Counted from the stretch's first letter, positions 36,611 to 49,830 are shown. The stretch: 64,000 nucleotides of DNA from Rhynchonema sp. JSB1_4 (GCA_030248065.1 JASAMV010009297.1:1-64000), one strand, 5' to 3'. Notes: a model not told the origin generated them from the sequence alone. Program-made: numbers and translations.

Positions 36611-37684
36611 CAGTGGCGGACCTAGCTTTCGGCCAAGGGGGCCAAATCCAAAAAGCCATTTTTATCCAGTGCACGTTTGATTTTCTAAAATTGTTTTTAT
36701 CCAGCGCTTGTTTATAATTGAGCGTTTTTAAGCCACCGTACAAAATACGAGCATGCGCGCCCAGGGTTGGAAAAAAAAAATTTTTTTTAAACAAGTTTTT
36801 TTAAAAAAAAAAATTTAAAAAAAAAAAATTTTTTTTTAAAAAGTCTGAGATACGGGGAAATTTTACCAAATTTGCCCAAAAAACGCGCAAAATCGCGAAA
36901 AAATGCAACTTTAATTGACAAGTCACTTTTGTGACTTGGTTTGCATCACTTATCAAGGGTGTTTACGTCATTTCGGTACGATCCAACAGTCTGTGCTTGA
37001 TATGGACCGATGATTGCTGCTCTGTGGTATCGGACACAACAGTTTGTGGCCGAATAAGCAAGATTCACTCATAAACCACACAGAATTGAGAATATAAGCT
37101 GCAGAAATACTTGTCGGGTAGCTGAATCAGTCGTATATGACCGACCTGATGGGGTATGACATCGAAGAACCATGTAGGTACATTGCATACTGTGTCCCGT
37201 GTATCACGGGAAGGTATAATAACATCATTTGGGGTATCTTAGGTACCAAATACATGCCCCAAAGGTGATTTTGTGAAGAAAATTTTTCGACCCTTGAGAA
37301 AAAATGACACAAAATTACCCCCGAAAAGGCCATTTTTGGACGTTTTGGAACATTTTGTTCCCCCGAAAATTTAAAAAAAAAAAATTTTTCAAAAACCTTT
37401 TTTTTTAAAAAAAAAATTTTTTTTTGCCCAACCCTGTGCGCGCCTGGCGCGCGAAAATTTTGCGCTTTCTGTACGAACGAGCGACAGCCAAATTTCATGG
37501 AAATGGGTGTGTATATCTGACTGACGCACTAAGCGCGCGATTTTTTAACCTTTGAAGTGTATGAGAATGAAAGTCCTGCGATTTAGAGTTGTTTTTTCCT
37601 TCTTCTATCCGAAATGGTGACCAGTCACTTTGGTCAAACGAGGGCCTATGCCCCTGTGGCCCCCTGCCCCTGGATCCGCTGGTG
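36611..37684. mobile_element. Family S hAT-like element, host of M
   Basis: Starts CAGTGGCGGACC and ends GGATCCGCTGGTG (imperfect inverse). The octamer GTTTGAAG flanks it at 36603-36610 and 37685-37692. CAGTGGCGGA is a common hAT end in animal genomes. Interior has GCGCGCCTGGCGCGCG near 37440. It is split by an M element. Confidence 0.75.
36762..37436. mobile_element. Family M hAT-like MITE inside S
   Basis: Ends CAGGGTTGG and CCAACCCTG; perfect 8-bp duplication TGCGCGCC at 36754-36761 and 37437-37444. Interior starts and ends in long A/T runs able to fold back. Confidence 0.88.
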
Positions 37685-37974
37685 GTTTGAAGGTGCCTTG
37701 TCAGAATTGGCTCATGGGGGCACTGGGTCTTGGACTGCAGTGCTCTTGGACCGAGGGTCAGTTTTTGATTGGAAAAAAGGACCAAGAGTCGTGCAGTTCC
37801 ATGGTACTCTCCGTAGGACGAATTAGAGGGGTATTATGAACGTACTTATATACATACATACCTACCTGGTACAACCGCGGTTCCCGTTGTCCGTGTGTCC
37901 ACTGCCAAAAGTTTTCACCATAGTCGAAAGTTACCATCCTTCTTTACTTTGGCTGGAAGTTCCGTTCCGCAGTT

Positions 37975-38125
37975 AACTCCTTGATCCGCAAGCAGTAATG
38001 GCTCACGCCAGCATGAAACCAGCTCGGAGGTGCTTTTTCCGTGCTGTGGCCATCTGGTGCATCCGCACTGACGATAACCTGCTGCACCACGGTCAAGTCT
38101 GTCGTCGAAACTGATAACCGAAAGC
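37975..38125. repeat. Dispersed repeat R, copy 2
   Basis: Shares GCATGAAACCAGC and the core ACTGACGATAACCTGCTGCA with 26805-26915 and the core with 61785-61865. Confidence 0.5.
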
Positions 38126-40413
38126 CTGCTGCACAACTCATATCACTGTGACATTTGTCCTGTCATTTTCTGTTCATCATAGAAATAGGATGTACAACCG
38201 AAGTTGGCTTTGGTTGTCCCATATCGACTTTGAGACAACAGCTGACGCCCCAGCCATCGCACAGAGGGCGCACGTTTGTGTGCAGAGGCTCTCGCTGTGC
38301 GTGACACGACGGGTTAGGGTTATGATGTGAAAACGAGACAGAACGTTATATGGTCGCACGCATACCGGGCTGGGTGCGGCTGCAAATTTCGGCGTTGCCC
38401 GCGAGGGAGCGCAAACGTGTTGGCTATTGTCTCTGTGCGTCTGTCTGTCTTGACGACACATCCGGGCCCGCGCACATACCGCAAAACTGTATTTTTAGCC
38501 GAAAGTCATTCATCAATGAACAACGGCTGGTACTTCAAGCCCGTGGTGACCCATCACGTTCAGATATGTGGGCGTTATACGTTACGTTGTTGTCAGTTTG
38601 TCGATAAACATCTCGAAGCTCATCGGTGCGAACATCTCAAATGTTGCCAAAAACTATATTTGTGTGGGGCTTAAAAACAGCGCAGCAGTGTAATTGCATT
38701 TTGGCTTACCGTGCTCTTTGTTTTTATTTTCACTATTTTGGGTCAAATAGTCGTCGTTCACGTGGGTAAACTGTTTTGCGCGTATCGAAATGTTTATGGC
38801 CACAAGATTGTAACTAATAACAAGTGTTGTTGGGAAAACGCGCTTCATTTTGTTCCACCTAAATATTGTACAGAGCGAGAGCACCACATCTGTGTTCGGA
38901 TGATGCTCTGGTGCAACTGATCTTTTTGTGCGGGAACGGAGTATACAGACTTCGTTTGTGTTCAGTTCTACTTCTGAAACTCGTCCGCCGTCCTCCTTAA
39001 TTTCTCAAATTCTGGTGAATAAAATACGAAAATCTAATCTCGGTGGGATTTATTGTGGTGTGACACTATTGCACTGGTATTTTGCACGTAATTCCAAATT
39101 TTAGTCATTCAGCCAGTCATCTTAGGCAAAATGTCGCGCCGTGGAGCAAAAACGACGGACAATTGTGCCCTGCCATGGAATTTGAATAATTGCCACACAG
39201 ATTGTGCACTACCTGGCTCATGGCATAAAGCCTAGTCGTTGTAACCGATTCAATGCTGTGCCCTGTCTTCATGTGCTTGTGTACTTCTATTGGATCAACT
39301 AAATGTGCATGTGTATACAAGCTACCCATTTTACTGTCAAACTCAAGTACCCGGCGCAAGCGCGTGTGGCCTCGCACGTCGCTCGAAATTGTTTAGCAGC
39401 CGCCCATGGAATGTACAGTCTCCCGCCGTAATAGTGGCCTAATCGGAACCACTTTTGGCCGATAAAGAATCAAGAGTATTCATATTAACCGTTATGGTTG
39501 ATATAAAGAATGTTCACTATTTAGAGTAATAATAAGAGGCTAACGTAAAGGCAGATCGGAATCGGGCATGTATTGCACCAAATTTTCGTTCTGAGACTCA
39601 CTATAGAGGGGGTACACTGTACCCACATTAGGTACTCTACACGGCTGACTGCCCATGACAAAATACGACACAAATGCGACACAGCGACAATATGACAAGC
39701 TGTGTGTCGTTTTGATGTCAAGCATATGCGCATCTACACTGGCGAACTTCTGGACCATGACGATTGAGTAAACACCCGGGTAAGGTACAGGCATGAAGGC
39801 AATAAATTAGTGGTGAGCGCGCCGGGCAATGGGTGCTTATTGATTAGACTTGAGCATCAATGTCGACACAAGCGACACAAATACTTGACAGTCGACATTA
39901 TGTCGTACGTGCATAATTTGTGTCGCATTTTGTCGCAGTCGACATGAGGATGACAGCGACACGCAAAGTTTCATGTTCGGGCTCGCGACCTTGCGGCCAG
40001 TGACAAAAAACGTGCTGACTGCGGCTGGTGGCTTTGGCTTTTCGGCCAGTGACTATAATACCGTGCAGTATTGACGTTGCTAAAATTAGACAGCATCTGG
40101 CATTCCACAAGTTCGGTGCGATATGACGACATGCGGTGCTTGAATTAGATTAAAACTTCCACGCGCGGACTCAATTGTCGTGCTTTGAAATTCCTACAGC
40201 CATAACGAACACTTTGCGGCTTTTAGCGTTCCTGGACTGCAGCTGGTCGGCTTGGTAAAGTGTTCCAGATAAAATTGAAGGTCGATGCAGTTTTACCAGT
40301 CCAAATTCTTTCAGGCCGACCTTAAATACGGTCATTGGAGCTTTCACACGGAACCAACGGAACAGTTTTTAATGATGACCTGAACGCCGCTCAAAACAAA
40401 TTTATTTCCCAAA
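38126..40413. other. Upstream of the GPCR, no gene recognised
   Basis: Includes an unrecognised 115-codon frame (38327-38674, +) and an AATAAA near 39018, not enough to call a gene. GTGTCG/TGTCGAC-type repeats occur at about 39850-39960. Confidence 0.35.
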
Positions 40414-43366
40414 ATGGAGCTCAACATGACGAGCAGTCTGAATCAGTCCGGCCCGGCGCCATCAGTTCAACTGTTCAGTAGCCCGGTCACGCTCATCATA
40501 TTCGCTGTGTGCATGGCATTCCTCAGTGTATTCACAGGTACAGCGTGTTTTTGATGATGAGGTAACTGTTCTTCTAGTGAACTAGGTTATCGTCAGTACA
40601 AATTCACTAGATGGTCAGTTGACCCCAAAGCCTTCTTCATTCATTCAGTTGTGTCGAACGTAATAGTGGCGATGGCGCTGTTGCTCGATCGGAAATTGAG
40701 AAAAATGCCCGCAAGTTTGCTCGTCACAAATTTGGCGCTCGCCGATCTCCTAGTCGGTGAGTTGGATTGGTAACTGAAGATCACTATGTCCCCTTAACTC
40801 CGTCTCATAAAAAGGCACATTTGTCTGAAAGAAGAGTACGGGGCCCTCTATTTCTGCCGGTGCGCAAGCCGTCAAGATTAGGGGGATACGGGAGCAATGC
40901 GAGATGTGCAGAGGGTTTAGAACGCCCCTGGTTATAGACAATGAGATCGATGGGCATTATGACAGGAGTAACAGCATTCAGAAGCGTGTATTATACCTTG
41001 TTCATTTTGATTGCAATCACACATGATTATGTACTTCGCGCAGGTCTGATCGTGATGCCCCTTGCCCTGGTTCAATTGTTCGGCGAGGGCACCTGGCCAT
41101 TACCCCGATCGGTGTGTCGATTCTTCATATCGTTGGATGTCATCTGTTGCACTGCCAGTATTGTCACGTTATGCGCTATTGCTATCGGTTGGTGCTGTAG
41201 TGCTGGCGTTCGTATTCCTTGGTCACGTGACTTCTGCATGGTGACTATTTTTCGAGATTTGCTGATTATGTACACAATTTCGACCGACCTGAAAAGTTGT
41301 CTATTTCGTCGGAGAACAACTTGCGATTATCAAGTTTAATACTTACTTATTGTTTTTCTGTCCAATTATCGTGTTGATTTGCGACCAAAGCAATATTGTC
41401 GATTTGCAGACCGTTTCCTGGCCATCACCGTTCCATTCCAATATCCGTTCGTCGTCACCGGCGTGCGTGTTGCACTCACTAATTGCTGTAAGTACTGTAG
41501 CGCATTGAATGAACGAAAATATTTTTTTGCAGAAATGAAACACTTATGGAAAAACTCAATTGCAGTCATTTGGTTGTACTCAATCGCGGTGCTTCTGGGA
41601 ACGTTGGATTACACGCATCGACGTCGAAAATCGTGCAATGTCAAGGACGAACTTTCTCTCGTTGGTTTGGGTTGATGTTTTGCAATGTACCAAATCTGGG
41701 TATCATCACTTGCCGTAATCAAATGTTCCGCAGCAAATGCGCTATTGTCCTTCATTAATTTTCGATTCCAATTGATTATAATTTCAGGTGACCTTATCGA
41801 CTGTATGCAGTTTTTTCATTCCATCGGCTGTGATCGGATTGGTTTACATCAAAATCTGGCGGCTCACACGCAGCATCAATAGAGATCTCAGGCAGCAGGT
41901 TCGCATCGGTTTGGTGACGTTTTAAAAAAACATTTTATTGCGTATTTAACAGACATAAAAATGTGCATCGCGTGGGTGGATTACCATGACTGAGTCAGCT
42001 CTACACTTGTATACATCGCCTGTGAATATGTGTAGCAGTTGTCTCATTTTGGCCTGTCCATCCAAGCGATATTTTATTCAATTCAAAGACTAGTCCTTGA
42101 GATGAAGGCCTATAAATAGAGCACAACATTTTGCCTGAAGCACATTGTGTACATACCAGAGCAACGAGTTCAAATGTGCGCAGGAGAAGATCGTGGCGGC
42201 GCATCGGCCCAGCCAGGAGCACACAACGACGCACAGGATCAGATCGAGACTGAATTCGTCGTTGGGCCGTTCCGTCTCGCAAAAATCCGCCGATTCTTCC
42301 GGCCCCACAACCAATCAGCACCTGATGGCGAGCAGGTCACCCAATTTCCCACTTCTGGGCTGCATTTATTCAAACTCCCAAATTGATTTCCATTATTTAC
42401 AAGTGTTTAGTTTATGAGTTTTTCACTCGTTACCGCAGTATAAATGAAGTTTTGTCCGAAAATGATATATGCTTGATCTTATAGTCATACATTTTCTCGA
42501 ATATTTTTTCAGAACAAGCAGTTCTCAACGAGCCAAGACATCGGCGTCCACGTCAAACATGGTCGAACATGCTGAATCAGCTCGCAAGTTGACCAAATCT
42601 GAGAGGGTATGTATGCAATGGATTTCAATGCAATTTAACATGTCACTCAATACAATTCACTGTTATTCAAAGTTTGATGATGTTTCACTCGTGCAGGTGC
42701 TCGGACCAGAATACGTCGCCGATCGACGGCAATACGATCGAAAACTGCGAATGCATTCGGTCAACTCGAAAGGTTTGTTGACATGATTCTTGACACAAAA
42801 CCTCTACTTGTGGCCATTTCAATGTTTCAAAAACGTGTCAGGCACGCTAGTTGATCACATCGCATCCCTATTCTATCGCAAACACCACGTGAAGCACGCC
42901 AACCGTCTGGCAGCTATCATCGTCACATTCTACGTGTGTTGGGGCCCGTTCTTCGTCTGCTATCTGGCCGGTTAGCACTTTGACTGGTTTTCGTGATAGA
43001 AATACATGTTGTTTGGAATAATTATAATTACTGATCTATGAAGTTGAATGATTGAGTGACATGTTTGCAGATTTATACGCCGCTAAACAGGTGCCGGAGT
43101 TTGTGGTGATGATCTTTTCGTGGCTCGGCTATGCGAACAGTGCACTCAACCCGATGGTTTATGCGATGACCATGCAGTCATACAGACAATCATTCAGAAG
43201 TTTGTGCATGAAAGTAAGTGTGGTTTGCTAAGAATACTTCTTTTGTTTTGTTAATCATGTTAACTTTTAAAAACATCACCATTTTCAGGCATTCCCGCGC
43301 AAACTGACCGATCCGGGCATCGGTGGTACAAGTGTCCCAATGATGACGACCAACAGCAATCGATGA
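40414..43366 (+). CDS. Biogenic-amine-type G protein-coupled receptor
   Basis: Class A GPCR of the plasma membrane. Twelve exons: 40414-40537, 40649-40756, 41044-41187, 41410-41487, 41566-41660, 41788-41898, 42184-42335, 42513-42606, 42697-42772, 42842-42970, 43071-43213, 43289-43366; all phases agree, 443 residues. Landmarks: LALADLLVG (TM2), C102 for the disulphide, D109 exactly seven residues later (position 3.32, the amine-binding Asp), TASIVTLCAIAIDRF with D126-R127-F128 in place of DRY, TM5 ending FFIPSAVIGLVYIK, a long basic/Ser-rich third loop, CWGPFF in TM6, and SWLGYANSALNPMVY in TM7. These fit dopamine, tyramine, octopamine or serotonin receptors; the ligand cannot be told from sequence alone. 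At exon 4-5 I use acceptor 41565, because the nearer one (41532) would create a stop. N-glycosylation site NMT near the N-terminus. Confidence 0.95.
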
Positions 43367-43632
43367 CATACGTCGTATTTGTACATGAGGTTGTGTATAG
43401 CATAGTGTTGCTTGGTGCTCAACAACGGACATTTTAAATCGACTTGGTACCCTGGGCCAGGTCTATTGTGCTTCACGCATTGTTTGGGTGTCCATGTGTT
43501 CGGTTCGGTTCCGACCTTTTTAGGTATATCATTTCACCTGTTGCAGCTTTACGATGTTCATGGTTTCACACGCGGGTCACACATATCACCAATCCCATGT
43601 GATTTCATCTAAAGATCAATTACTTGCATTTG

Positions 43633-43638
43633 AATAAA
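43633..43638 (+). terminator. Poly(A) signal of the GPCR gene
   Basis: AATAAA 267 bases after the stop at 43366, in an AT-rich stretch. Confidence 0.6.
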
Positions 43639-43983
43639 ACTTTAATTAAGTAGGACACGCCATTGATACGTCTGTTCTGAAGGTCAAAAACATATTGCTT
43701 ATATCATACCAATTAAGTGATGCGCATATCTGTCATACATCACTAGACAAGCAAGCAGGACAACATTTTGGAGACAAAATTGTGAATTTCATTGTTTCAA
43801 TTTTTTAATTATATTATACAATGGTTGAGAGTAGTGTAGTGGGTTGAAACAACTCGTGATTCGACCGCTTATATACGGATTTTTTCAAACGATAACCTTC
43901 AAACCGTTACAGAAATGCAGCATGTATACCTACAGAAAGTATTCACAATTCTCACACAATTAATCTGATGCTTCATTTGCTGA

Positions 43984-46900
43984 TCAAATGAGTGCGCTCG
44001 TGCGTCTGCGCATCGACTGGCGCATCTGCGAGCGTCTCATGTGCGGTTGCTGGTAGGTTCGATTGAAATTCTCGACAATCAATGTGATTGGGAACGCCAA
44101 CACGATCACACCAGATATGCTCGTCAGCGTGGCGATCAATTTGCCGACTGAAAAATTGGAGACCTGCATCTTAAGCTTGGTTTTGGTCCGTTTCTTGTCT
44201 CTGAAACTGTCATCAAAACCGAAACACCGACCCCAAATAATCGGTATTACATTGATAATGTTTTTAACTTAGTCAATTGCTCATGGAGTGTGACATACTG
44301 TATCTATATATATGGACAGCAACATATCTCATGGCTGATGTTTCACCGTGAAAGACAATTGTGGAGCATGACACCCATTTCTGGCAGGACGGAATTATAG
44401 CGTCCCGTATTTGCAGCCAAAGATGAACCTAATGTCCAAATTTCTGACCCATAAGCCGCAAAACGTGGTACATACAAACGGTCTGTGGCACCATGTCTCC
44501 ATATCCGACAGTGGTCATTGTGACAATACACCACCAGAATGTGGCTGGGATGCTGATGAACTTGGAATTGGGCTCGTCCTGAAAACCAAGGTTGATCTGC
44601 TTGCGTCTGAATTTATGGAATGATCAAATCGGTGACAGACTTTTTCCAGATAGTAGACAGTGGTTGAGTAGAGAATGATTGTGACGGACATGAAACTGAA
44701 CAGCAGACCGATCTCGTGATAACTGGACGTCAGCGTCGTGCCCAGGCTTGAAATACCGCCACTGTAAAACTAACTTCGTGCTTTTTTGGACAGTAATGCG
44801 GCTACAATTGAATGGATTGGAAAATTTTCCAACCTGTATCTAGCCAGCTTGAAGACACGCATGACGCGCAACACACGCAGCACGCGCAACACCAACAGTG
44901 CACCACGAATATTCTCGGAATTGTCGATGACCCCACCGAACTGAGTAACAATCAACTCAATATGGAACGGCAGCACCTACAACGTGAGCACTTGTGCGAG
45001 CGACTTGTGAAACATCAGATTTATTTATAAAGGGGTTGTTTCGAAATGACAATGAACGAAGCCAAACCGAGCAGAGGTCAATCAAGTTGAGTGGCACGCG
45101 TAGAAACTTCAATTTTTCGGGCGAAATGAGGAAACGAAATGTCAGTTCGGATGTGAACCACAGAATACAGACCAACTCAATATTCTGGAACACCGGCAAC
45201 GGGACGGTCTGTTCCGGATCCCGACTATCGGGCATCTGCAATTGCGGATAATCAGCCTTCACTCTTTGACATGATCGGGGTATTATAGGAGGGTGTGATT
45301 AGGGTCATGCGAGCAAAATGATGTTGTACATACCATATGTGGAAAAAGACCTCGGTCCGACGTGCAGCCCACTCCAAACAAAACTCAAATCGATGTTCAA
45401 ACAGTACCTGACAACTTGGCAAGGATGCCACAATCATTGTGATTACCGACACGAGCACAGCTCCAATCGACACGCCGGCGTACGCACGTGCCATTCGACT
45501 GCTGGTTGGGTCCTCGGTGATCAGATACAGGTGATACCTGGAAGGGGGAACAGAAACGGTTCAGTCATTTATCGTCGTGTCAAATCGAAGCTAGGATAAA
45601 TAACAAGTGAACGCACTCACACACACCTCAATGTGCCGCACATGGACTTTCTGAAGACGGTCGGTACACTGTGCCGTTCCATTCCATCCATCACCCGGCC
45701 GTTCGACGCGTCTGCAAGCAAACTTTGTGCCAAAACATTCTCCTGCTCTTAAAATCTTCTGTTTGATCGACGTCGATGAACAGCACCGTTTTTGTCAGCT
45801 GGTTGGTCGTCGGTCATGTCCAGTAAATCGGCACAACACTCGGACACCTGATTCGACCCAATCCGCCAGAATGCCAGTTCGTCGAGAAAAAAGTCGGGAC
45901 AGAGATTGTTCGGGATGTGCAGTTGACCTGACCAATGTGTAACGACAGGTTATTGTTGGATGGTGTTGTGCGGAGCCGGGTTCTGAGTCACTGCAGCACA
46001 CAAGTACTGTATAAGCTCACATCGACCAGCATCAAACTTGGTGATCGGACCAGTCCGTAGGCATAGGTACCTTCACGCATAGATCCATTGGTCTAGGCAG
46101 ATGATGCGATCGATGTTCAGTTAAGGTGGAGTTGCACTTGTCCATTTTGGGCTTGTAGACAATGAGCACAAATTTTTGTTATGATCATATTTTGTGATAG
46201 AGTTGGGGCACTAATTTCGACCAGCGTAAAAGTTGTTCCCCTGCACCAAATGAACAACTTTTACGCTGGACGAAATTTGTGCTATGTATAACTCTATCAC
46301 AAATATGATCATACCATAACAAAAATTTGTCCTCATTGTCTACAAGCCCAAAATGGACAATCCAGCTTTAGATCGATCCAATCACCGAGTTTGATATCCC
46401 GTCCTTCCCGCTGCCCGACACAACGCACCCGTTCGGTAGTACTGCAACAAACAGTCAAACACGGCAACATTGCGATCAAAGTAGTACTCGTGCTGCTCCT
46501 TGATGTAGTGATCGGCGATCTTTAGACGTATCGCACAACTGGATCGCATGAAATGCTCCAATGTACCGTACATCGGATCGGTCGCTGGCTGAGAATGCAG
46601 AAGCGAAAATGGTTAGGTAATGTGCGGTTGGATGAAGACAACAAGGCAAAGGCAATTTTTGTTCGGTTCGCTACGATGGAGGCGGAACAAAAATCACGAT
46701 CAGCGTTAGGAAGTCAGCGCCCGTCTCAAATGAATCTTACGTTGCTGTGGTCGTATATGTAGTTGTGGTGCTTGGCTTCAAAATTGATACAGCCCAAAGT
46801 CTGCCCGCATGAACAAAGACCGAACCCAACCTGCTGCGGGTTGGAGCCACTGCCATCGATGAATGACAATCGAAATCGAATGAAGTTCCTGGTCAACAGT

Positions 46901-47401
46901 TGGTATCTCGTTCCCGACACATTGACGTTGACGACATCAGCCAGTTGTGTCTCATCCAACAGCGCTGTCGGATCGAGCAATGGCAAACTGTCGGGTGTCA
47001 GATGGTGTCGATGATGTGTCGTGCTGTGTTTCGCATGTCGCAACTGCAATTTGCAAGTGACTAGTGTCAATGCACCCGGGCGGTATCGGTAACTGCATGA
47101 TCGGATCGGATCGGTGTGTTGACTTTGACTGGCCTGAATCAACGTTACATATGTACTTCGAAATTGATGCCATCAACTTTGACCAGCGCAAAAGTTGTTC
47201 CAGCGCTCCTCTATATATAAACAGGTTTACAAAGCGGCATAAGTTTCGAACATCTTCAATGCGTGACCAAAGTCGTGTATCTGATATGATCCGATTACCA
47301 TGTTTGAGTCATTCGTTTCAAACTCCGACCTTGTGTGTCGCCAACATGTGCGCGTTGTTCTGTGATGTGCTGGCCGTCGCTGAGCTGCCACCAGTGATCA
47401 T
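43984..47401 (-). CDS. Voltage-gated potassium channel (Kv) alpha subunit
   Basis: Plasma-membrane K+ channel subunit. Minus-strand exons 47330-47401, 46831-47043, 46429-46588, 45787-45927, 45627-45711, 45408-45537, 45068-45235, 44834-44976, 44641-44761, 44476-44578, 43984-44147; all phases agree, 499 residues. T1 assembly domain: [12 protein letters not shown], then [21 protein letters not shown] and [11 protein letters not shown]1 from about 235, S2 [17 protein letters not shown]3 [14 protein letters not shown]4 with Arg every third residue ([14 protein letters not shown]), S4-S5 linker [12 protein letters not shown], selectivity filter TVGYGDM at about 434-440, S6 [15 protein letters not shown]. 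The S6 gate reads AFPITLIV, with one proline rather than the PxP of Kv1-Kv4. Assignment to a Kv subfamily is not possible; nematodes have several divergent Kv genes. The first exon (24 residues, Ser/Thr/Ala-rich) is the least certain. Confidence 0.95.
46139..46359. mobile_element. Foldback MITE in a Kv intron
   Basis: Left end TGTCCATTTTGGGCTTGTAG and its reverse complement at the right; the two arms of about 100 bases pair almost throughout, so the RNA would form one long hairpin. It sits in the intron between T1-coding exons. A fragment (GACCAGCGCAAAAGTTGTTCC) recurs near 47180 in intron 1. No clear target duplication. Confidence 0.75.
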
Positions 47402-49533
47402 GATTGAATCTGAAAATATTTCGGAATGGACGCTTTTGTCGATTGATTTACTGCAGCCGGCTGGGCAGTACACAAGTCGCACACACTCAGATGCACACAA
47501 CTCTCTTTCTGGTGATATAGGAACTTTGACACGATCAGTTCCGCCTGTTCGGGGTTCAATGCTGCATGGACTGACTCCTCAATTGGTCGAATTCTCGAAA
47601 ATACTTGCGTGTGGCGACCCGTCGTCGGGTTCGGTTGTTTGTTTTTTTTGGAACCGAACCGGCATTTGCACTCACGACCAATGTGTTTATCTACCAGGTT
47701 TTTATTTATTTATCTGTGATAACCGTTTGGTCCGTGTCACACAATACTGTGCCAAGACACACGATCTCTTTGGCAGTTTTATAATCAATCAATATATGTA
47801 AGTCAGTCAGATTATCAGCCAGTACTTGCTGTCAGGCGTTCGCTCACAACATGCAGGATCTTAGTAAGAATTCTCAACAATTCACTGCGAAATACAGACA
47901 AAAATTGACTGAAAAAATTATTCATACAACTCTTTGGCACAAGAAACAAGTGATGCTACCACAGTGATGATTTAAACTTACCCTTGGTGTCGTGGGCATA
48001 AAAATTCTCCATGTTGATAGTTTGTCTTGACAATAAAATTACGTACAAGAGAAAGCGGTTACGGGTTGGCCTGGTTCATAATAATCCGAATCCGAAAAGT
48101 GATTCAAAGAACTGTGAAAACAGATGGAGGAATGGACTATGCTACTTCTTGTTTTGTTTGGCAACTTTCTTTCAGACTCAAACAGACGATTAGGTGTGAT
48201 AGTCAAAGTCCACAGTCTAGTCCAGTAGTCCAAATAGCGGCTGAGCCAGTCAAGGATCCAAGTGTTGCCCGTGCGATAATAAGGACCACTTGTCAATTCG
48301 CCAACACACAAAAATTAGTTCAGATTATGTTTATGTTCTTTGTCTTCTTGAAAACGCATAAACACACTGTCCCTAAAAGCCTTTGCTTTTTGCAGCTTTT
48401 GCGTCAAGGCAGCATCAAACTTTTGCAACGATTGCCTAAAATTTTTGGAACAAAAACTGCTCCAGAACGAAACTAAAAATGGGATATTGTTGACGGGTAT
48501 GGCATAACAAAAACATATAAAATAGGATTGTTATTTGGACTCACCGGCTTTCAGCGTTGCATCTCTGTGCTGTGGAAGAGGGAGCATGGCATGTTTGATG
48601 CGTCGGTTTTGGTCATGTTCTTGTCCGTTGATACTTCGAATCGAAACTGTTGATCACATGATATGTCACTGATGAACCTGCACGCTAGCAGCATCGTTAT
48701 TATCATTTCTTCAGCTGTGTGTGCGCACATATGCATCGTATCATTCGGTCGAGTGCGAAACACACGAAAATTGATTGTTTGCTTTCCATTAGAAGTCACA
48801 TCACAGGCGATACAGTAAAAGAGGCCCAGTTTTGAAGAAATAGTGCTTGATTGATGTGCAAACCTGTGGTTCATGTTATTGCAATCACACAGTCGTACGG
48901 CGATAATGAGATGGCTTTGGCGATTTTGGAACATTTTATTTCTGCTTGAAGAGGGCACGCTTTTGATCCGTTTTTATCTGATGATCACTATACTGTTGTC
49001 AAAAAATGGGGTGAGATCAAAATCACCTAATACGTTGAGACTTCTGGCAATGTGGATCACGCCCGACTATCTTGTTCACACAAACGATTGCACGCACCGC
49101 ATTGTATTACCATACGCTTGCATGCACTATGCACATGCAAGCAAAACTGGCCAGCCAGTCTTTAGGAAACACCATACGGTTCAGGCTTACTTTCAGGCAT
49201 AGGCATAGGCGTAGACTTATTGGGCTTGGGCTCCAGCCTTAGTGAAATGAAGCATCACAGACACGACAAACACGAGATAATCAGTGACGTGAAACATTAG
49301 TGCCGAACGGCTATTTACTGATGCATGGGACCCCAATGGGACCACCCAGACCGTTGTTGTTAAGAGGAGATAAAAATCTTTGGAAAATCATCCAGGTGCC
49401 CTTGATCATCAGGTTTAACCGTTACACGGAGCTGGCTGTGTGTGTGCATTAGTTAACACACGTGTGTGTGTATTAGACAGCAGCAGCGCTAAACATAAAT
49501 ACCAGTGGATAGACGGCAGTGTGTGTCGGCTGG
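47402..49533. other. Upstream of the Kv gene, no gene recognised
   Basis: Contains a plus-strand frame of 245 codons (47064-47801) that overlaps Kv exons 1-2 in antisense and shows no recognisable protein. Otherwise nothing identified. Confidence 0.35.
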
Positions 49534-49606
49534 ATGGCTCAGTGGTAAAGGCGTTGGACTTGTGCCTGTGGGATCGCTGGTTCGAGTCCCGCCGGCGCCG
49601 TGAAAT
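49534..49606 (+). ncRNA. tRNA-like sequence (pseudogene or SINE head)
   Basis: Has both internal pol III boxes: A box TGGCTCAGTGG and B box GGTTCGAGTCC at the right spacing. The acceptor arms do not pair (GGCTGGA against CGGCGCC) and the anticodon stem is poor, so it is not a working tRNA. A T-rich run follows. Either a decayed tRNA or the 5' part of a tRNA-derived SINE. Confidence 0.5.
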
Positions 49607-49738
49607 TTTTTTGTTTTTTTTGGCTTTTTTGATTTAAACTAATTTATACATGCACAAAATGATGAGAAATAGTGTTTATAACAGTAAAATCGGGTTGGGG
49701 TGTCAAAACATAGCCATCATTTTTTGTTTGTTTCCTTC

Positions 49739-49830
49739 AGCTTGGGCTGGGCTTAGGCTTAGGCTTAGGCTTAGGCTTAGGCTTGGGATTGGGCTTAGAC
49801 TTAGGCCTAGGCTTCTTAGGCTTGTGCTTA
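49739..49830 (+). repeat. Interstitial telomeric repeat
   Basis: Five perfect and several degenerate units of TTAGGC, the nematode telomere hexamer, from GGGCTTAGGCTTAGGC onward. Unlike the arrays at 51200 and 52490 it is not inside a family G element. Confidence 0.85.

Noticed and set aside
38327..38674. 115-codon frame with cysteines as a gene
   Set aside because: No signal peptide, no homology recognised, no consistent splice partners.
41532..41565. Acceptor at 41532 for GPCR exon 5
   Set aside because: Joining there makes a TAA codon; the acceptor at 41565 keeps frame and gives a normal TM4.
47064..47801. A 245-codon plus-strand open frame, the second longest in the window
   Set aside because: It overlaps Kv exons 1 and 2 in antisense, has no recognisable protein features and no supporting splice or poly(A) signals.
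49534..49606. A functional tRNA gene
   Set aside because: The pol III boxes are good, but the acceptor and anticodon arms do not pair; kept only as tRNA-like.
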